Positions 22,033 through 33,712 of a stretch of DNA of 64,000 nt are shown in pieces (positions within the stretch are counted from its first letter, which is position 1; each line of letters starts with the position of its first letter). Both the position numbers and the translations under genes were made by a program. The notes below the pieces were generated by a model that ran no database searches, had not been told where the DNA came from, and worked only from the letters and a program-made list of their open reading frames with translations. The DNA is taken from assembly GCA_963210315.1 (NCBI GenBank), contig OY723310.1, forward strand, positions 1,364,001-1,428,000, written 5' to 3'. This DNA comes from Rhynchopus euleeides (Eukaryota > Euglenozoa > Diplonemea > Diplonemida > Diplonemidae).

Positions 22033-22840
22033 CCGTAAACGGAAAAAGGGTGGACCGTAAAAATGTTCCAAGTTCCCAAAAAAAGGCCAAACGTTCCATC
22101 TTTTTTACGGTCCACCATTTATTGGGACTGAATATGGAAAAGACAATGCGATTTTCGCCCGCGGGCTGGTGGGTTGCGGGGCGCGGACTGCGGCCTCCAC
22201 GCCGCAGACTCCCGCACGTAGGCCTCCCGACCTCCCAGCTTTGGACCCTCCCTCCACCACCGCAACCAACACCAGCAAGAGAAGCAAGTCCTCCCTGCGT
22301 GTGGAAAGGGCACGATCACCACCACTCACCTCGAGACTCACCCACCACCACACCTCGAGAAGTGTAGTACCATGCAAGGAGCGTTCCGGTAGAAGTAAAA
22401 GTAGAACCTGCTGCACGAGCCCACAAAAGCAGCCACAGTACGGCAGGGCGCGCAGACAGAAGCTGAGACCACCGGGCTCCCTCCGGATGTAAATTCGTGA
22501 ATCAGTGCCCGGAAAATTCAGGGAAATCGTACTCCTTTAGTGTAGTACACCCTGCAGTAACTGTGGGAGAACAGTTCCCGGACGATGGTGAGCGCACACT
22601 CTGTGTTGAGGCCCTGTGGTGTTAATCCTGCAGCTTCAGTCGTGCGATTTCCTTGGTTCCTTCGCGACTTCGTCGAAGGAATTCGTAAAAAAAACCGCCA
22701 AGTCCACTATCCCAACCGTAAAATAGGTGGACCGTAAAAATGTTCCAAGTTCCGGAAAAATCCCATTTGTTCCATCTTTTTTACGGTCCACCTATAGTAC
22801 GGTTCACCTTTATTACGGTCCACAATATTTCCGTTTACGG
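22033..22840 (+). mobile_element. Element E, copy 2 (808 bp), TA duplication
   Basis: TA at 22031-22032 and 22841-22842. Compared with copy 1 it has about 40 extra bases, mainly around 22178-22210 and a CTCACCCACCACC insertion near 22335. Otherwise nearly identical, indicating recent spread. Confidence 0.85.
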
Positions 22841-23083
22841 TATACATGTAAAATACATGTATATCAAGTAAAAATACATGTATAATACTTGCATGTCAAC
22901 TATTATACATGTATTTTTACTTGATATACATGTATTTTACATGTATATTTCATGCATTTACATGTATTTTACATGTATAATACTTGTCATGCAAGTATTA
23001 TACATGTAAAATACTTGCATGACAAGTAAAATACATGTAAAATACTTGCATGACAAGTAAAATACTTGCATGCAAGTAAAATA
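22841..23083. repeat. AT-rich palindromic array
   Basis: Dense self-complementary units (TACATGTA, CTTGCATGACAAG, TATCAAGTAAAAATACATG) that would extrude as long cruciforms. Its mirror image is at 23413-23706, on the other side of D copy 2. Confidence 0.85.
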
Positions 23084-23412
23084 CCGTATACGTAAATATT
23101 ATGGAACGTAAATATTATGGAACGGGCCCATTTTTGGCCGGTCCGTTCCATAATATTTACGTTCCATAATATTTACAGGGCCAGTTGGGGACTCGGTGGT
23201 GAGGACGGCTTGCGTCAGGAATCGCGCGAAAAGTGCACGAGTAGGTCCCGTCAGGGACTCTGTATGCCGTCCGATCACCTGGTCCAAGTCCCCGAGTCGC
23301 AGAAAGCCCTGTAAATATTATGGAACGAAAAAAATCTGGAACGCCAACCCACCAGCGTTCCAAAATATTTACGTTCCATAATATTTACGTTCCAAAATAT
23401 TTACGTATACGG
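23084..23412 (-). mobile_element. Element D, copy 2 (329 bp), inverted
   Basis: TA at 23082-23083 and 23413-23414. The flanks close up to AAGTAAAATACATGTA, a string also found intact in the surrounding array, which supports a TA target duplication. Confidence 0.85.
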
Positions 23413-23706
23413 TACATGTAGTTTACTTGCATGCAAGTATTTTACTTGTCATGCAAGTATTTTACATGTATAATACTTGCATGACAAGTATTATACATGT
23501 AAAATACATGTAAATGCATGAAATATACATGTAAAATACATGTATATCAAGTAAAAATACATGTATAATAGTTGACATGCAAGTATTATACATGTATTTT
23601 TACTTGATATACATGTATTTTACATGTATATTTCAGGCATATACATGTATTATACATGTATAATAGTTGACATGCAAGTATTATACATGTATAATACATG
23701 TATATA
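23413..23706. repeat. AT-rich palindromic array, mirror of 22841-23083
   Basis: Carries the inverse of the array before D copy 2, so the two arms and D2 form one long imperfect palindrome of about 0.85 kb. Confidence 0.85.
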
Positions 23707-24035
23707 CCGTATACGTAAATATTATGGAACGTAAATATTATGGAACGGGCCCATTTTTGGCCGGTCCGTTCCATAATATTTACGTTCCAAAATATTTACA
23801 GGGCCAGTTCGGGACTCGGTGGTGAGGACGGCTTGCGTCAGGAATCGCGCGAAAAGTGCACGAGTAGGTCCCGTCAGGGACTCTGTACGCCGTCCGATCA
23901 CCTGGTCCAAGTCCCCGAGTCGCAGAAAGCCCTGTAAATATTATGGAACGAAAAAAATCTGGAACGCCAACCCACCAGCGTTCCAAAATATTTACGTTCC
24001 ATAATATTTACGTTCCAAAATATTTACGTATACGG
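23707..24035 (-). mobile_element. Element D, copy 3 (329 bp), inverted
   Basis: TA at 23705-23706 and 24036-24037. Nearly identical to copy 2, differing by a few bases (for example CAGTTCGGG against CAGTTGGGG). Confidence 0.85.
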
Positions 24036-24037
24036 TA

Positions 24038-24198
24038 CTTGGGAGGATTCTTCATATTCCTGGATTTCCCGAATTTCCTGGATTTCCCCCGGCCCCTTAG
24101 GCGATTTCAGGGCGGACAGGGCGGACATGCCCGGACCCGGAAATCCGGGTGTCCGGATGTCCGGGTCCAATTTTGACCCCCCCCCCCCCCCCCCCTAG
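24038..24198. repeat. G-type repeat, left half (copy at 56608)
   Basis: GGAGGATTCTTCATATTCCT through GGGTCCAATTTTGACC and a 20-C run. It is repeated almost base for base at 56608-56758. In both places another element sits in the C-run. The right half resumes at 25348. Confidence 0.75.
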
Positions 24199-25345
24199 GG
24201 GGGGTCAAATGGGGGTGACAAACACGATTTTTCAAAAAACCGGCGCAGAGGCCCCAAAGCCCCCGTAAACCCTCCAAACCCCCCCAGATCGGTCCGGAAA
24301 CCCATCGAACCCCACTTTTCCACCATTCCGGGCACCTCAGGTGCCCGAATTGGGGTACCTAAATTTTGTGCCACCGTTTGGTACCGTACAGTGCCACTGT
24401 GTGGGAGGTTGGAAAAGAAAATGCCCCAACACACCACATCTGAGGGTTGCAATGCATGTTGCTTGCCAACCACGTCATCCGGTGGGTGTCAGGCGCTATG
24501 TAGGTGGCATTAGCCAGGTCTTCGATGTGTTCTGGCTTGTATATATACCTCCCTGCCTGCGGCACAGGCACTGCCTTTGTCCCCCACACCAGCCACAGAG
24601 AGCGTATTGTACTCGGTCCACGGTTGCTGATTCATTGTGATGCGTTGTATCCTCGAGTGAACGTCACACACTAGTGGCACCACCACCCGCCATCCGAGAG
24701 CTGTATTGACTTTGCGCCCTTCCGTTGCATTCACCTCGCCACGCATATTGCACCGTTCAGTACCAGTGCTCTTGGGCCAGGCAAAGTAGACCGCAGCAAC
24801 TACCAATTCTGGCACAATGGGTACCACGACAGCGCACTTCATGTGTTCCCGGAATGTACAGCTCGTGTTGCAACAGTCGTTGTCAACACATCCCGGTTGT
24901 GGAGCACTGCTGCACAGGAATCACACGACCATCTGGACTTGTTCCGTACCTACAGGCAGCCTCCCGGTGCATGGTGGCAGGGAGGTATATATACAAGCCA
25001 GAACACATCGAAGACCTGGCTAATGCCACCTACATAGCGCCTGACACCCACCGGATGACGTGGTTGGCAAGCAACATGCATTGCAACCCTCAGATGTGGT
25101 GTGTTGGGGCATTTTCTTTTCCAACCTCCCACACAGTGGCACTGTACGGTACCAAACGGTGGCACAAAATTTAGGTACCCCAATTCGGGCACCTGAGGTG
25201 CCCGGAATGGTGGAAAAGTGGGGTTCGATGGGTTTCCGGACCGATCTGGGGGGGTTTGGAGGGTTTACGGGGGCTTTGGGGCCTCTGCGCCGGTTTTTTG
25301 AAAAATCGTGTTTGTCCACGTAAAAGGGTGGCATTTGACCCCCCC
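24199..25345 (+). mobile_element. Element A, copy 2 (1147 bp)
   Basis: Same structure as copy 1. TA at 24197-24198 and 25346-25347; C-runs on both sides (24177-24196, 25348-25374) place it inside a poly-C tract of the G-type repeat. Confidence 0.92.
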
Positions 25346-25347
25346 TA

Positions 25348-25643
25348 CCCCCCCCCCCCCCCCCCCCCCCCCCCGGACATTTCCCGAATTTCCCGCCCGG
25401 ACATGTCCGCCCGGACATCCGGACATCCAGAAATGTCCGCCCCGGACAGGGCGGACATGTCCGGGCGGACATTTTCTGGTGTCCGGATGTCCGGGCGGAC
25501 ATGTCCGGACCCGGAAATTCGGGAAATCCAATTTTGACCCCCCCCCGGACATGTCCGGCCAGGACCTCAATAGTTTGATTTTTGGTCCAGAAAATAGTTT
25601 GAAAATTTTTGAAATCTCGGTGCCCAAATTTTTTGCTCCTAAG
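25348..25643. repeat. G-type repeat, right half with CGGACATGTCCG palindromes
   Basis: Multiple CGGACATGTCCG and CCGGACATCC units. It includes an uninterrupted AATTTTGACCCCCCCCCGG at about 25532-25550, which looks like the kind of site that elements A and F have entered. Confidence 0.7.
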
Positions 25644-25950
25644 ACGTAAATATTATGGAACGTAAATATTTTGGAACGCTGGTGGGTTGGCGTTCCAGAT
25701 TTTTTTCGTTCCATAATATTTACAGGGCTTTCTGCGACTCGGGGACTTGGACCAGGTGATCGGACGGCATGCAGAGTCCCTGACGGGACCTACTCGTGCA
25801 CTTTTCGCGCGATTCCTGACGCAAGCCGTCCTCACCACCGAGTCCCCAACTGGCCCTGTAAATATTTTGGAACGTAAATATTATGGAACGGACCGGCCAA
25901 AAATGGGCCCGTTCCATAATATTTACGTTCCATAATATTTACGTATACGG
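25644..25950 (+). mobile_element. Element D, copy 4, left-truncated (307 bp)
   Basis: The right end is complete (ACGTATACGG-TA) but the left lacks the outer CCGTAT and one terminal unit. Core identical in layout to copy 1. Confidence 0.8.
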
Positions 25951-26070
25951 TATTTCAGGCATATACATGTATTATACATGTATAATAGTTGACATGCAAG
26001 TATTATACATGTATAATACATGTATATACTTGTAGTTATACATGTAAAATTTACAAGATCCCACCGTGCA
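25951..26070. repeat. AT-rich array and inverted end
   Basis: Contains the TTTCAGGCATATACATGTAT array segment and the inverse of 18346-18388. Confidence 0.75.
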
Positions 26071-26186
26071 CCCACTGCAAAAATTGCATAAAATTTTGGG
26101 CCCTCAAAAATCGATCAAAAAAACTCGATCCTACGCCGAATACAACGGAGGGGGGGGGGGGGGGGCTTCTATTTAGCCCCCCTCAG

Positions 26187-26488
26187 TAGGGGACGGGGTG
26201 GAACCGCTGTCCGCACCGGCACTTCCGCGGGGGTTTCCTCCGCAGCTGCTTTTTGACGCTCTGACGGTCACCTCCACACTGCCGAGCCGCGAAGGTTCGA
26301 TCCACCGAGTTGCCTCCATCACTAGGGCCAACAAGACACCCTTGTGTAGGAAGGCTGACCGGATCCCGGATTCTCAAAGGCGAAGCGGGTGTGTACGTAT
26401 GGTGAAGGCCCGCTCGACCGCTCCTATCCATCTCGAACAAGCGACGTGCTGAGCCAGCGACCGGGTGCACAGGGGGGGGGGGGGGGTA
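26187..26488. repeat. Spacer shared with 35276-35481
   Basis: GGGGACGGGGTGGAACCGCT through CGCTCTGACGGTCACC is nearly identical to the segment after element K. The two then diverge before the poly-G tract that hosts an A element in each. No gene. Confidence 0.7.
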
Positions 26489-27635
26489 GGGGGGGTCAAA
26501 TGGGGGTGACAAACACGATTTTTCAAAAAACCGGCGCAGAGGCCCCAAAGCCCCCGTAAACCCTCCAAACCCCCCCAGATCGGTCCGGAAACCCATCGAA
26601 CCCCACTTTTCCACCATTCCGGGCACCTCAGGTGCCCGAATTGGGGTACCTAAATTTTGTGCCACCGTTTGGTACCGTACAGTGCCACTGTGTGGGAGGT
26701 TGGAAAAGAAAATGCCCCAACACACCACATCTGAGGGTTGCAATGCATGTTGCTTGCCAACCACGTCATCCGGTGGGTGTCAGGCGCTATGTAGGTGGCA
26801 TTAGCCAGGTCTTCGATGTGTTCTGGCTTGTATATGTACCTCCCTGCCTGCGGCACAGGCACTGCCTTTGTCCCCCACACCAGCCACAGAGAGCGTATTG
26901 TACTCGGTCCACGGTTGCTGATTCATTGTGATGCGTTGTATCCTCGAGTGAACGTCACACACTAGTGGCACCACCACCCGCCATCCGAGAGCTGTATTGA
27001 CTTTGCGCGCTTCCGTTGTATTCACCTCGCCACGCATATTGCACCGTTCAGTACCAGTGCTCTTGGGCCAGGCAAAGTAGACCGCAGCAACTACCAATTC
27101 TGGCACAATGGGTACCACGACAGCGCACTTCATGTGTTCCCGGAATGTACAGCTCGTGTTGCAACAGTCGTTGTCAACACATCCCGGTTGTGGAGCACTG
27201 CTGCACAGGAATCACACGACCATCTGGACTGTTCCGTACCTACAGGCAGCCTCCCGGTGCATGGTGGCAGGGAGGTATATATACAAGCCAGAACACATCG
27301 AAGACCTGGCTAATGCCACCTACATAGCGCCTGACACCCACCGGATGACGTGGTTGGCAAGCAACATGCATTGCAACCCTCAGATGTGGTGTGTTGGGGC
27401 ATTTTCTTTTCCAACTTCCCACACAGTGGCACTGTACGGTACCAAACGGTGGCACAAAATTTAGGTACCCCAATTCGGGCACCTGAGGTGCCCGGAATGG
27501 TGGAAAAGTGGGGTTCGATGGGTTTCCGGACCGATCTGGGGGGGTTTGGAGGGTTTACGGGGGCTTTGGGGCCTCTGCGCCGGTTTTTTGAAAAATCGTG
27601 TTTGTCCACGTAAAAGGGTGGCATTTGACCCCCCC
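26489..27635 (+). mobile_element. Element A, copy 3 (1147 bp) in poly-G
   Basis: TA at 26487-26488 and 27636-27637. It lies between 15 G and 11 G of a poly-G tract. A TGG-to-TTG-type change (CAACTTCCC near 27412) is among its few differences. Confidence 0.92.
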
Positions 27636-28316
27636 TAGGGGGGGGGGGAGGGGGTGCACAGGGGAGGGCAGGGAAGGGGGGGACCGGGGGGGGGGGCTCC
27701 GCTCGACGGAGTTGACTCAGGATCCATTGCCTGAAGCCACCTGAGACAGGAGCAAGGCAGCACTGATGCTGAGCGGGCGGGTACCGGAGGGTTGTGGGGC
27801 AGTGAGGGGGGGCAGACACGAATCGCGACCAGCGCGACTGCTTCAGTTCAGCACAAGCTGTGTGGTGTTTTGACCAGCTGCCCTTGCTCCTCCACTCGTG
27901 ATTCAGTCAGGGTGCATTGCAGTGTCGTTCTAGCGTGGTGCTTACAGCGGAAGAGTCAGCGTGCCCTGTAACTATAACTGCCGATAGCCCTGTTGGTGTG
28001 TGTGCTATGTGTGACTTGTGGGTCTCTCCCACTGATAGCAGCGCTGAGTCCTCTAGTTCTGTGTCCAGTATCGTAGCAAGTGCAGGTGCGACAAGTCATC
28101 CCTGCGTGGTGAGGACAGAAGGTGAAGACGGCCATGTCTGCTGTTGGCATCGCAAGTGTGTCAGCGGTCACCACACGCCCCACCTGCATTGTTGCCTGTG
28201 TCTGTTGTGAGGCTCTGCCTCGTCACCACACCCGCCTCCCTTCTGCAGGTCTAGGGGCACACCAGGCACAAGGGGGTGGTGGTGGTGACAGTGAGGCTGG
28301 CGGGTGTGCACCTGCA
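27636..28316 (+). promoter_or_regulatory. Upstream region and conserved leader of family gene 3
   Basis: Closely similar to 36640-37524 before gene 4, including CTCCGCTCGACGGAGTTGAC, the TTGACCAGCTGCCCTTGCTC block and the leader with the CTTCTGCAG acceptor-like site. Control elements are not individually identified. Confidence 0.5.
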
Positions 28317-31300
28317 ATGCCTTTCCCAGACAGGGGCATGGTGCGCGGCATCGCACACAGGACGCTCGAAGGGGGGCTTCCCACGCTTGTGCTGCTGCTG
28401 TCCGTCGCATGCCCTGCCCTGATTGTGTACTACTTCAACAGGGACGCCCCCTACTACACAGTTCGGCACCCGCACGCTGAAACAGTCGGCGTCTGGGACC
28501 CTGCACGCCAGCCGGAGCCATGGTACGACGAGGGCGATGCCGGCGGGCTGGTGCTGCGGTGCACATGGCTGGAAGGGTACAACATCAGCAGCAACAGCAC
28601 TGGCAGCGGCAGCAGCAGCAACAACACCGTCAACAGCAGCAGCAATAGTGCCAGTGGCAGTGACAGTAGCGGAAGCAGCAGCAGCAACAGCGGGAGCGGG
28701 AGCAGCAACATCACCTGTCCCGCGGTGGACATCAGTGGTGTGGGGGACTCCCTGTCTGCCATGCGTGCCACCACAAGGTTTGTGTACCCCGCAGTGGCAG
28801 CAGGGCGCGCCGTCATGCTGGTAGCTGCATTCGGGGCGTGGCCCGACAGGCAGCTGTGGTGGCGTGTGCTGTACGGTGCGCAGGCCACCGTGGGGCTGTG
28901 CTGCACGCTGCTGCTTGCGGTGCTCTTCGCCACAGCCTTCCCCCGCCTGCCGGATGAAGGCCGCAAATCCCTCTGGGTGGTGGCGTGCAACGTCCCCTCC
29001 GTGGTGTGGCTTGCCGTGCGCTTCGAGCTTGTCCTTCATGGAGCCCAGCTGTGCATCCTCCTGAAGAGGGAGATTGCACGTGTCCTGTGCCTGCTCTTCT
29101 TGGCGGCCCACGTCTTCGCGATGATCGTTGTGACGGGATGCCCCGGATTTGCGGCGTTGTTTATGTGCTTTGTCGAACTCTTGCGGGTCCTCGCAGCAGT
29201 GGCCTGTGTGTCAGATTACTTGCAGGGTGAGGGCTACAAGTCTCTGTAGGAGTGCCTCATAGTCGTAGTGCTGGTCTACTTCGTGCTTTGGACCTGGATG
29301 CACCTCGGGTGTGACGTAGACTTCATCATGCCGACGTCGCCTGTCAGGATATTCAATGTCATCTACGTCGTCTTGCCGGCATATGCACCCGTCCTGATGA
29401 TGCTGCTGCTGAACCCGCCGTACGAGGAGATGCCTGAATGCGGGCCTGTTGTGCCGGCAGAGCTGCAGCGTGTGTGGGACGAGGCGGCGTCGGACGACTC
29501 GAGTGGCTACGGCAGCTGCCCCGAGTGGCCAGAAGAGTGTGGTGTGGCGGACCTGCCGGAGGTGTTGCGCGACGCAGACAGTGTCGGCAGCTACCGCATT
29601 GTGCTGTCGGTGCCGCAGGTGCGCGGGGTGGCCGTGCCGTCGGACGCAACACTCGCGACGCTGCAGCTGCGGGCCTGTGTCGAGGCGGGGGTTGCGCAGG
29701 CGGACCTGTCTGTGGAGGGCGAGAGCAGCGCCACGCTGTGCGACCTGGGGCTGAAGACGGGCAGCACGGTGGAGGTGCAGGTGCCGGCTGGTGCGCGCAC
29801 CAGTGCCGCGCATGCCTGCGTGCTGGGTGGGGGTGTGGCGGGTGGCGGGGGCGGTGCCGACACGGAGGACGCTGGTGCCTATCTCCTGTGTGCCCAGATG
29901 CTGCAGCTGCTGCACGCCTACGAGACGCCACACCTGCAGGATGTCGAGTCCGGGGACCGTTGCGGTGTGGACCTGGTGCTGCACCGCACAGAGGGGCAGG
30001 TGGTGAAGGTGGTGATGCCGAGTGACGCCACGGTGGATCTGCTGCACCTGCGTGCCATGCTTGTGCTGGACGGCCCTGCTGTGCTCGACCCTGACGGCAG
30101 GCAGCTTGCGAGCGACGTGGCGCCGTCGAGGCGTCTGAGCGAGTGCGGGATCTCGGGCCGCCTGCTGGTGACAAAGGGCGGGGTGTGCAGGTCGCTGGGA
30201 GCGCTGTCGCGTGCCCTGCACATCGGCACGGGTGAGGCGGTACCTGCAGACTACACGCTGCTGTGGCTGCGTATGGCTGTGCCGCTGCACGTCAGTGTGA
30301 CTGACGGGACAACGCTGGGTGTGCTGCGCATGCGCGCCATGCACGCGGCAGGCACCAGCGCGGTGGTGCTGGGGCTACACGGCGACAACGACACGCGCCT
30401 CGGGGACCTGCACGTGCAGGAGGGGCAGCGTGTGGAGGTGGGGCTGCCCACGCCTGCCGCCCCCGAGCACCGCTGCACCGCAGCCATGTGGGACACCGTC
30501 GCAGCCGCCCTCGAGGCACAGACACCCGCAGCCCTGCGGGACGCACCGGACGGGATGCCGCTCGACCTGTGCCTGCCTGGCGGGGAGGTGCTGCCTGTGC
30601 TCGTGTCCGCCGAGGCCACGCTGGGCACGCTGCGCCTCCGTGCAGCACACGCCCTGCAGCTGCGGGGCACGCACGCGGGTGTGCGGCTTGCCCTCGGCGG
30701 GACCACCCTGGCACGCAGCAACGACACGCCGCTGTGTGGGGTGGGGCTGGAGGCGGGTGCCGCTGTGCAGGTGTGTGTGCGCACCCCCGCCCCGGGCCCA
30801 CGCAACCCCGCCGCTGCCCAGGCCATGCTGCGGCGTGCGTTGCAGGAGGGCGACGTGCAGGCGGCATGCCTGGCACTGGGCAGGGCACCACCCGCCAGCC
30901 TGCTGGAGCAGCTGCGCTCCCCAAGCGGCACACCCACCGCCGTGTGGCGTGCCGTGCTGCGGTACGCCCTGCTGAAGACAGAGCTGTGCTCTGCAGCCGC
31001 ACTCGTGCAGATGCTCCTGGGCAGCACGGATGGGCTGGGTGCGGTGTGCCTGTCGGGTGTGCTGGAGAGGCCTGGTGTGTTGCACGAGGTGCATCAGCTG
31101 CCCCTTTCCGGGAGTACACCTCCCTATTTCCGGGAGTACACCTCCCTGATGCGGTGCCTGCCCAGGTTTGTCGAGAGAGCTGATTTTAGCCACTCGCGTT
31201 TTGTCAATGGTTTCGTGGGGCGTTTGCATAACGTACACCACTACATCAGCCCGCGCGTGATGTGCAGGGCGCTGAAGCAGACAGGCTGGCGCAGCACACC

Positions 31301-31428
31301 AGAAGCAGTGGAACAGGCGCAATATCTCCCTGCCAAAAGTTGCCTCACGCAGGTACTGCTTGCGGATGGGGTGCCTGTGCGTGACCTGCCGCACGTCGTG
31401 GCCGCACTGCGCCAGGTAGGTGTGTGGG

Positions 31429-31882
31429 CAGTGGCGTACTCCGCCCTCGCCGGCATGCTTATCGCTTTCCACACTGAGGTACTTCTGCACAGCAGGCTCG
31501 TGAAGGACACCGACCATGCAGGTTGGCTTTTCGTGTGGTTCCTTGTCCCTGCCAGTGTGTGCTGTGGTGTGGAGCTGCTGCCTCTTTGGGTGCGTTGGCT
31601 GTTGGCGCACAAGGCACGTGAGCTGTGCGCCTCACGCAGCGGTGCCAAGGCGCGTCTCCCAGACAGCCCCAGCACAGAGCTGCAAGACATACCCATTCTG
31701 ACACACGACTCGTTGGGTGGCAGTGGCGTACTCCGCCCTCGCCGGCATGCTTCTCGCTCGCCACACTGAGGTACTTCTGCACAGCAGGCTCGTGAAGGAC
31801 ACCGACCATGCAGGTTGGCTTTTCGTGTGGTTCCTTGTCCCTGCCAGTGTGTGCTGTGGTGTGGAGCTGCTGCCTCTTTGGG
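31429..31882 (+). repeat. 292-bp tandem duplication at the end of family gene 3
   Basis: CAGTGGCGTACTCCGCC starts both units (31429 and 31721). The junction GGTGG|CAGTGG has short microhomology. The units differ at a handful of bases (ATGCTTATCGCTTTCC against ATGCTTCTCGCTCGCC). Confidence 0.85.
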
Positions 31883-32206
31883 AGTCTTCGGTCGGACATA
31901 AGACACAAAACATCAATATCAAAAACGCGTCTCGTGGGAGATGGGGGTAACTCAGCCACCGCTTTTCCGTTGCATTAGGCACCGTTCAGTGCAAAAGCTG
32001 ACGTACGGAGGGGCGAAGGCAGGGAGCAAAACACCACTCGTTGGCCTGATGAAGGGTGGTGTTTGTTCCGTTCGCCCCCCTTCCAACCTTGCAAGAAAAC
32101 TGTTGTTGCAAGTGGTAGAAAAACAAATACGCACAGGGAAGTCGTCTTCTCTAGTCCTCCCTTGACTCCCTAGTCGCACCGAAGGTGCTTAAACAAGTTT
32201 ACTGAA
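31883..32206. mobile_element. 324-bp insertion with TGGG on both sides
   Basis: It interrupts CTCTTTGGG|TGCGTTGG of the duplicated gene 3 tail. TGGG precedes (31879-31882) and follows (32207-32210), as in a 4-bp target duplication. No inverted ends and no coding frame. Identity unknown. Confidence 0.55.
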
Positions 32207-32362
32207 TGGGTGCGTTGGCTGTTGGCGCACAAGGTACGTGAGCTGTGTGCCTCAGGCAGCGGTGCCAAGGCGCGTCTCCCAGACAGCCCCAGCACAGAGC
32301 TGCAAGACATACCCATTCTGACACACGACTCGCTGGGTGGCTTCCAGGTCACCCCATTGTAG

Positions 32363-32834
32363 CACCTTCCCCTCTGGCACTTTCTTGTGGTCAAACGACC
32401 GACTTTTAAGGTACTTCGATGACTCACGGGTCGTCATTGGTCTCTCCACCAAGTCGGTTCCAAGGGAACACTGTGTGTGCACAACGGTGTGTGGTGCTGA
32501 TATGTGGTCGGCGCAGTGTTTGAGGCGCAGTGCAGTATTGTTGAAAAGTTGCGAGGTGGCCGACCCCCCCTCGCCGTTTTCCAGCGGGGCTCTCACCAAG
32601 GTGCGACACCCCTGTCCACCGAAGGACTGCCATTGCAAGAAGGTTCTGCGAGACTTGCTCTCCTTTCCTTTCGCTTTCGACAACGAAACTCCCACCCTTC
32701 TTTCTGCTTCTGTTTCAATACCCCCCCCCTCCCCCCACTTTCAATTTGGATGCGCAACTCCGGATGGATGTGTTCTGTTATGTTTCGTATCGCACCGCGG
32801 CATCGCTGCGAAGTGATTCTGCCAGCATACCCTA
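32363..32834 (+). repeat. 3' flank type beta after gene 3
   Basis: Counterpart of 13570-13876. Its extra segment (about 32427-32585) is an inverted, diverged copy of sequence found near 41836-41915 in the alpha flank. Confidence 0.65.
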
Positions 32835-32855
32835 GGCATACAGTGCATCCGAATC

Positions 32856-32960
32856 GGTTATCGGGCATTATCGGATTTTCGGGGGAAATCCCAAATTATC
32901 GGATCCGAATCGGACATTATCGGGCATTATCGGACATTATCGGACGATTATCGGATGATG
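32856..32960. repeat. ATTATCGG cluster, left
   Basis: Repeated CATTATCGGA / GATTATCGGATG octamers next to the left end of K. Matching clusters at 33713-33785 and, inverted, at 35182-35255. The arrangement suits transposase-binding sites. Confidence 0.75.
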
Positions 32961-32999
32961 ATAGGGGGTTAAAACCGCCTGACGCCTGCACGTGGCGCC

Positions 33000-33712
33000 C
33001 CTGCTAATCCCCTCGCATTGCACTGCGCGGGGGGTGAACAGAGTCAGCGGTGGGGTGGCTACCTCGGTGCTGAAATGTCTTATACATGGAGCCGAAATAG
33101 CCGGGGTGGTGACCTGGCCTATGAAGGGGGAACCCTGAGCCCAAAGAACCGAGATCCCAAGACCTCCACTGGGGGCCGGGCGCGCCCTCGTCCTGTCATC
33201 CGCAGCGACTGCCCTCCACGGAGCCGTGACGAAGATCCATCCGAGCTCGATGAGCTGGGTTTGACCCCCGCCGATGCGTGTCTGAGTCCGACTTTACAGG
33301 ACAACCAGTGTAATCCAACCGTACTGGGGGGATTGGTCCAGTAAGTCACGGTGCGTGATGAGGACTCGCAATTGTGGGGGACAGGACGAAGTCCGAAAGG
33401 GATGGAAAAACGTAGGAGTGCACTACCCAAAGTGTCTTCCCAAAGGGTAAAAACTAGCCAATTGCCCTCACTCCGCGTGGGACTTCCGGATACTCACCAT
33501 GAGCCACCGGGTCTCCCCACACTTAGGGGGGTGGCACCCCAGGTTGCTAACCAGCGGCAGGTTTTTCCAGAGACGCTACGGCGTCTCTTTTCCTCACCGC
33601 AGACAACCGTGTGTGGGAATCGTGACAGGCACTGCTTGGGTTCAGTGTTTGTTCACGCGTGGCGCAGGGACCGGTGGTCGTCACCATCGCCGCTGACCAC
33701 GTAACAACCGAC
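33000..33712. other. Interior of K, no gene recognised
   Basis: A plus-strand frame (33018-33344) has even composition but no domain. Nothing matched elsewhere in the window. Confidence 0.3.

Larger units (their letters stand above)
15903..26186. mobile_element. Element B2: 10.3-kb nested transposon stack
   Basis: The left end TA-CTGGGGGGGGG-CTAAATAGAAG (TA 15901-15902) pairs with the right end CTTCTATTTAGCCCCCCTCAG-TA (TA 26187-26188). The flanks join to ATGCC-TA-GGGGACGGGG, and that joined sequence exists at 35271-35284 after element K, so an empty site supports the boundaries. The interior is a set of younger insertions: a foldback (15937-18080), AT-rich palindromic arrays, D copies 1-4, element P, E1 and E2, a G-type repeat and element A copy 2. 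Confidence 0.7.
28317..32362 (+). pseudogene. Family gene 3: stop codon plus rearranged 3' end
   Basis: Two lesions. An in-frame TAG (29247-29249, codon 311) lies in the membrane cassette where copy 2 has CAG; the frame then continues cleanly through all four ubiquitin-like repeats. At the 3' end a 292-bp segment (31429-31720) covering the last membrane helices and tail is tandemly repeated from 31721. 292 is not a multiple of three, so the frame shifts and stops at 31767-31769. The second unit is cut by a 324-bp insertion (31883-32206) before the normal terminus reappears at 32208-32362. Coding quality elsewhere is undamaged, so inactivation is recent. A product from an internal ATG after the first stop would lack the anchor and loop. 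Confidence 0.85.

Noticed and set aside
21234..22367. Frames inside E1 and E2
   Set aside because: Frames differ in length and composition between the two copies and are Pro/His-rich; the DNA is conserved as a transposon, not as a gene.
13069..29249. TAG as a sense codon
   Set aside because: The normal ends of all family copies and of the 247-aa gene are TAG, so reassignment is not supported.
33018..33704. Coding or structural RNA in the middle of element K
   Set aside because: No domain, no second copy to compare and no convincing fold by eye.
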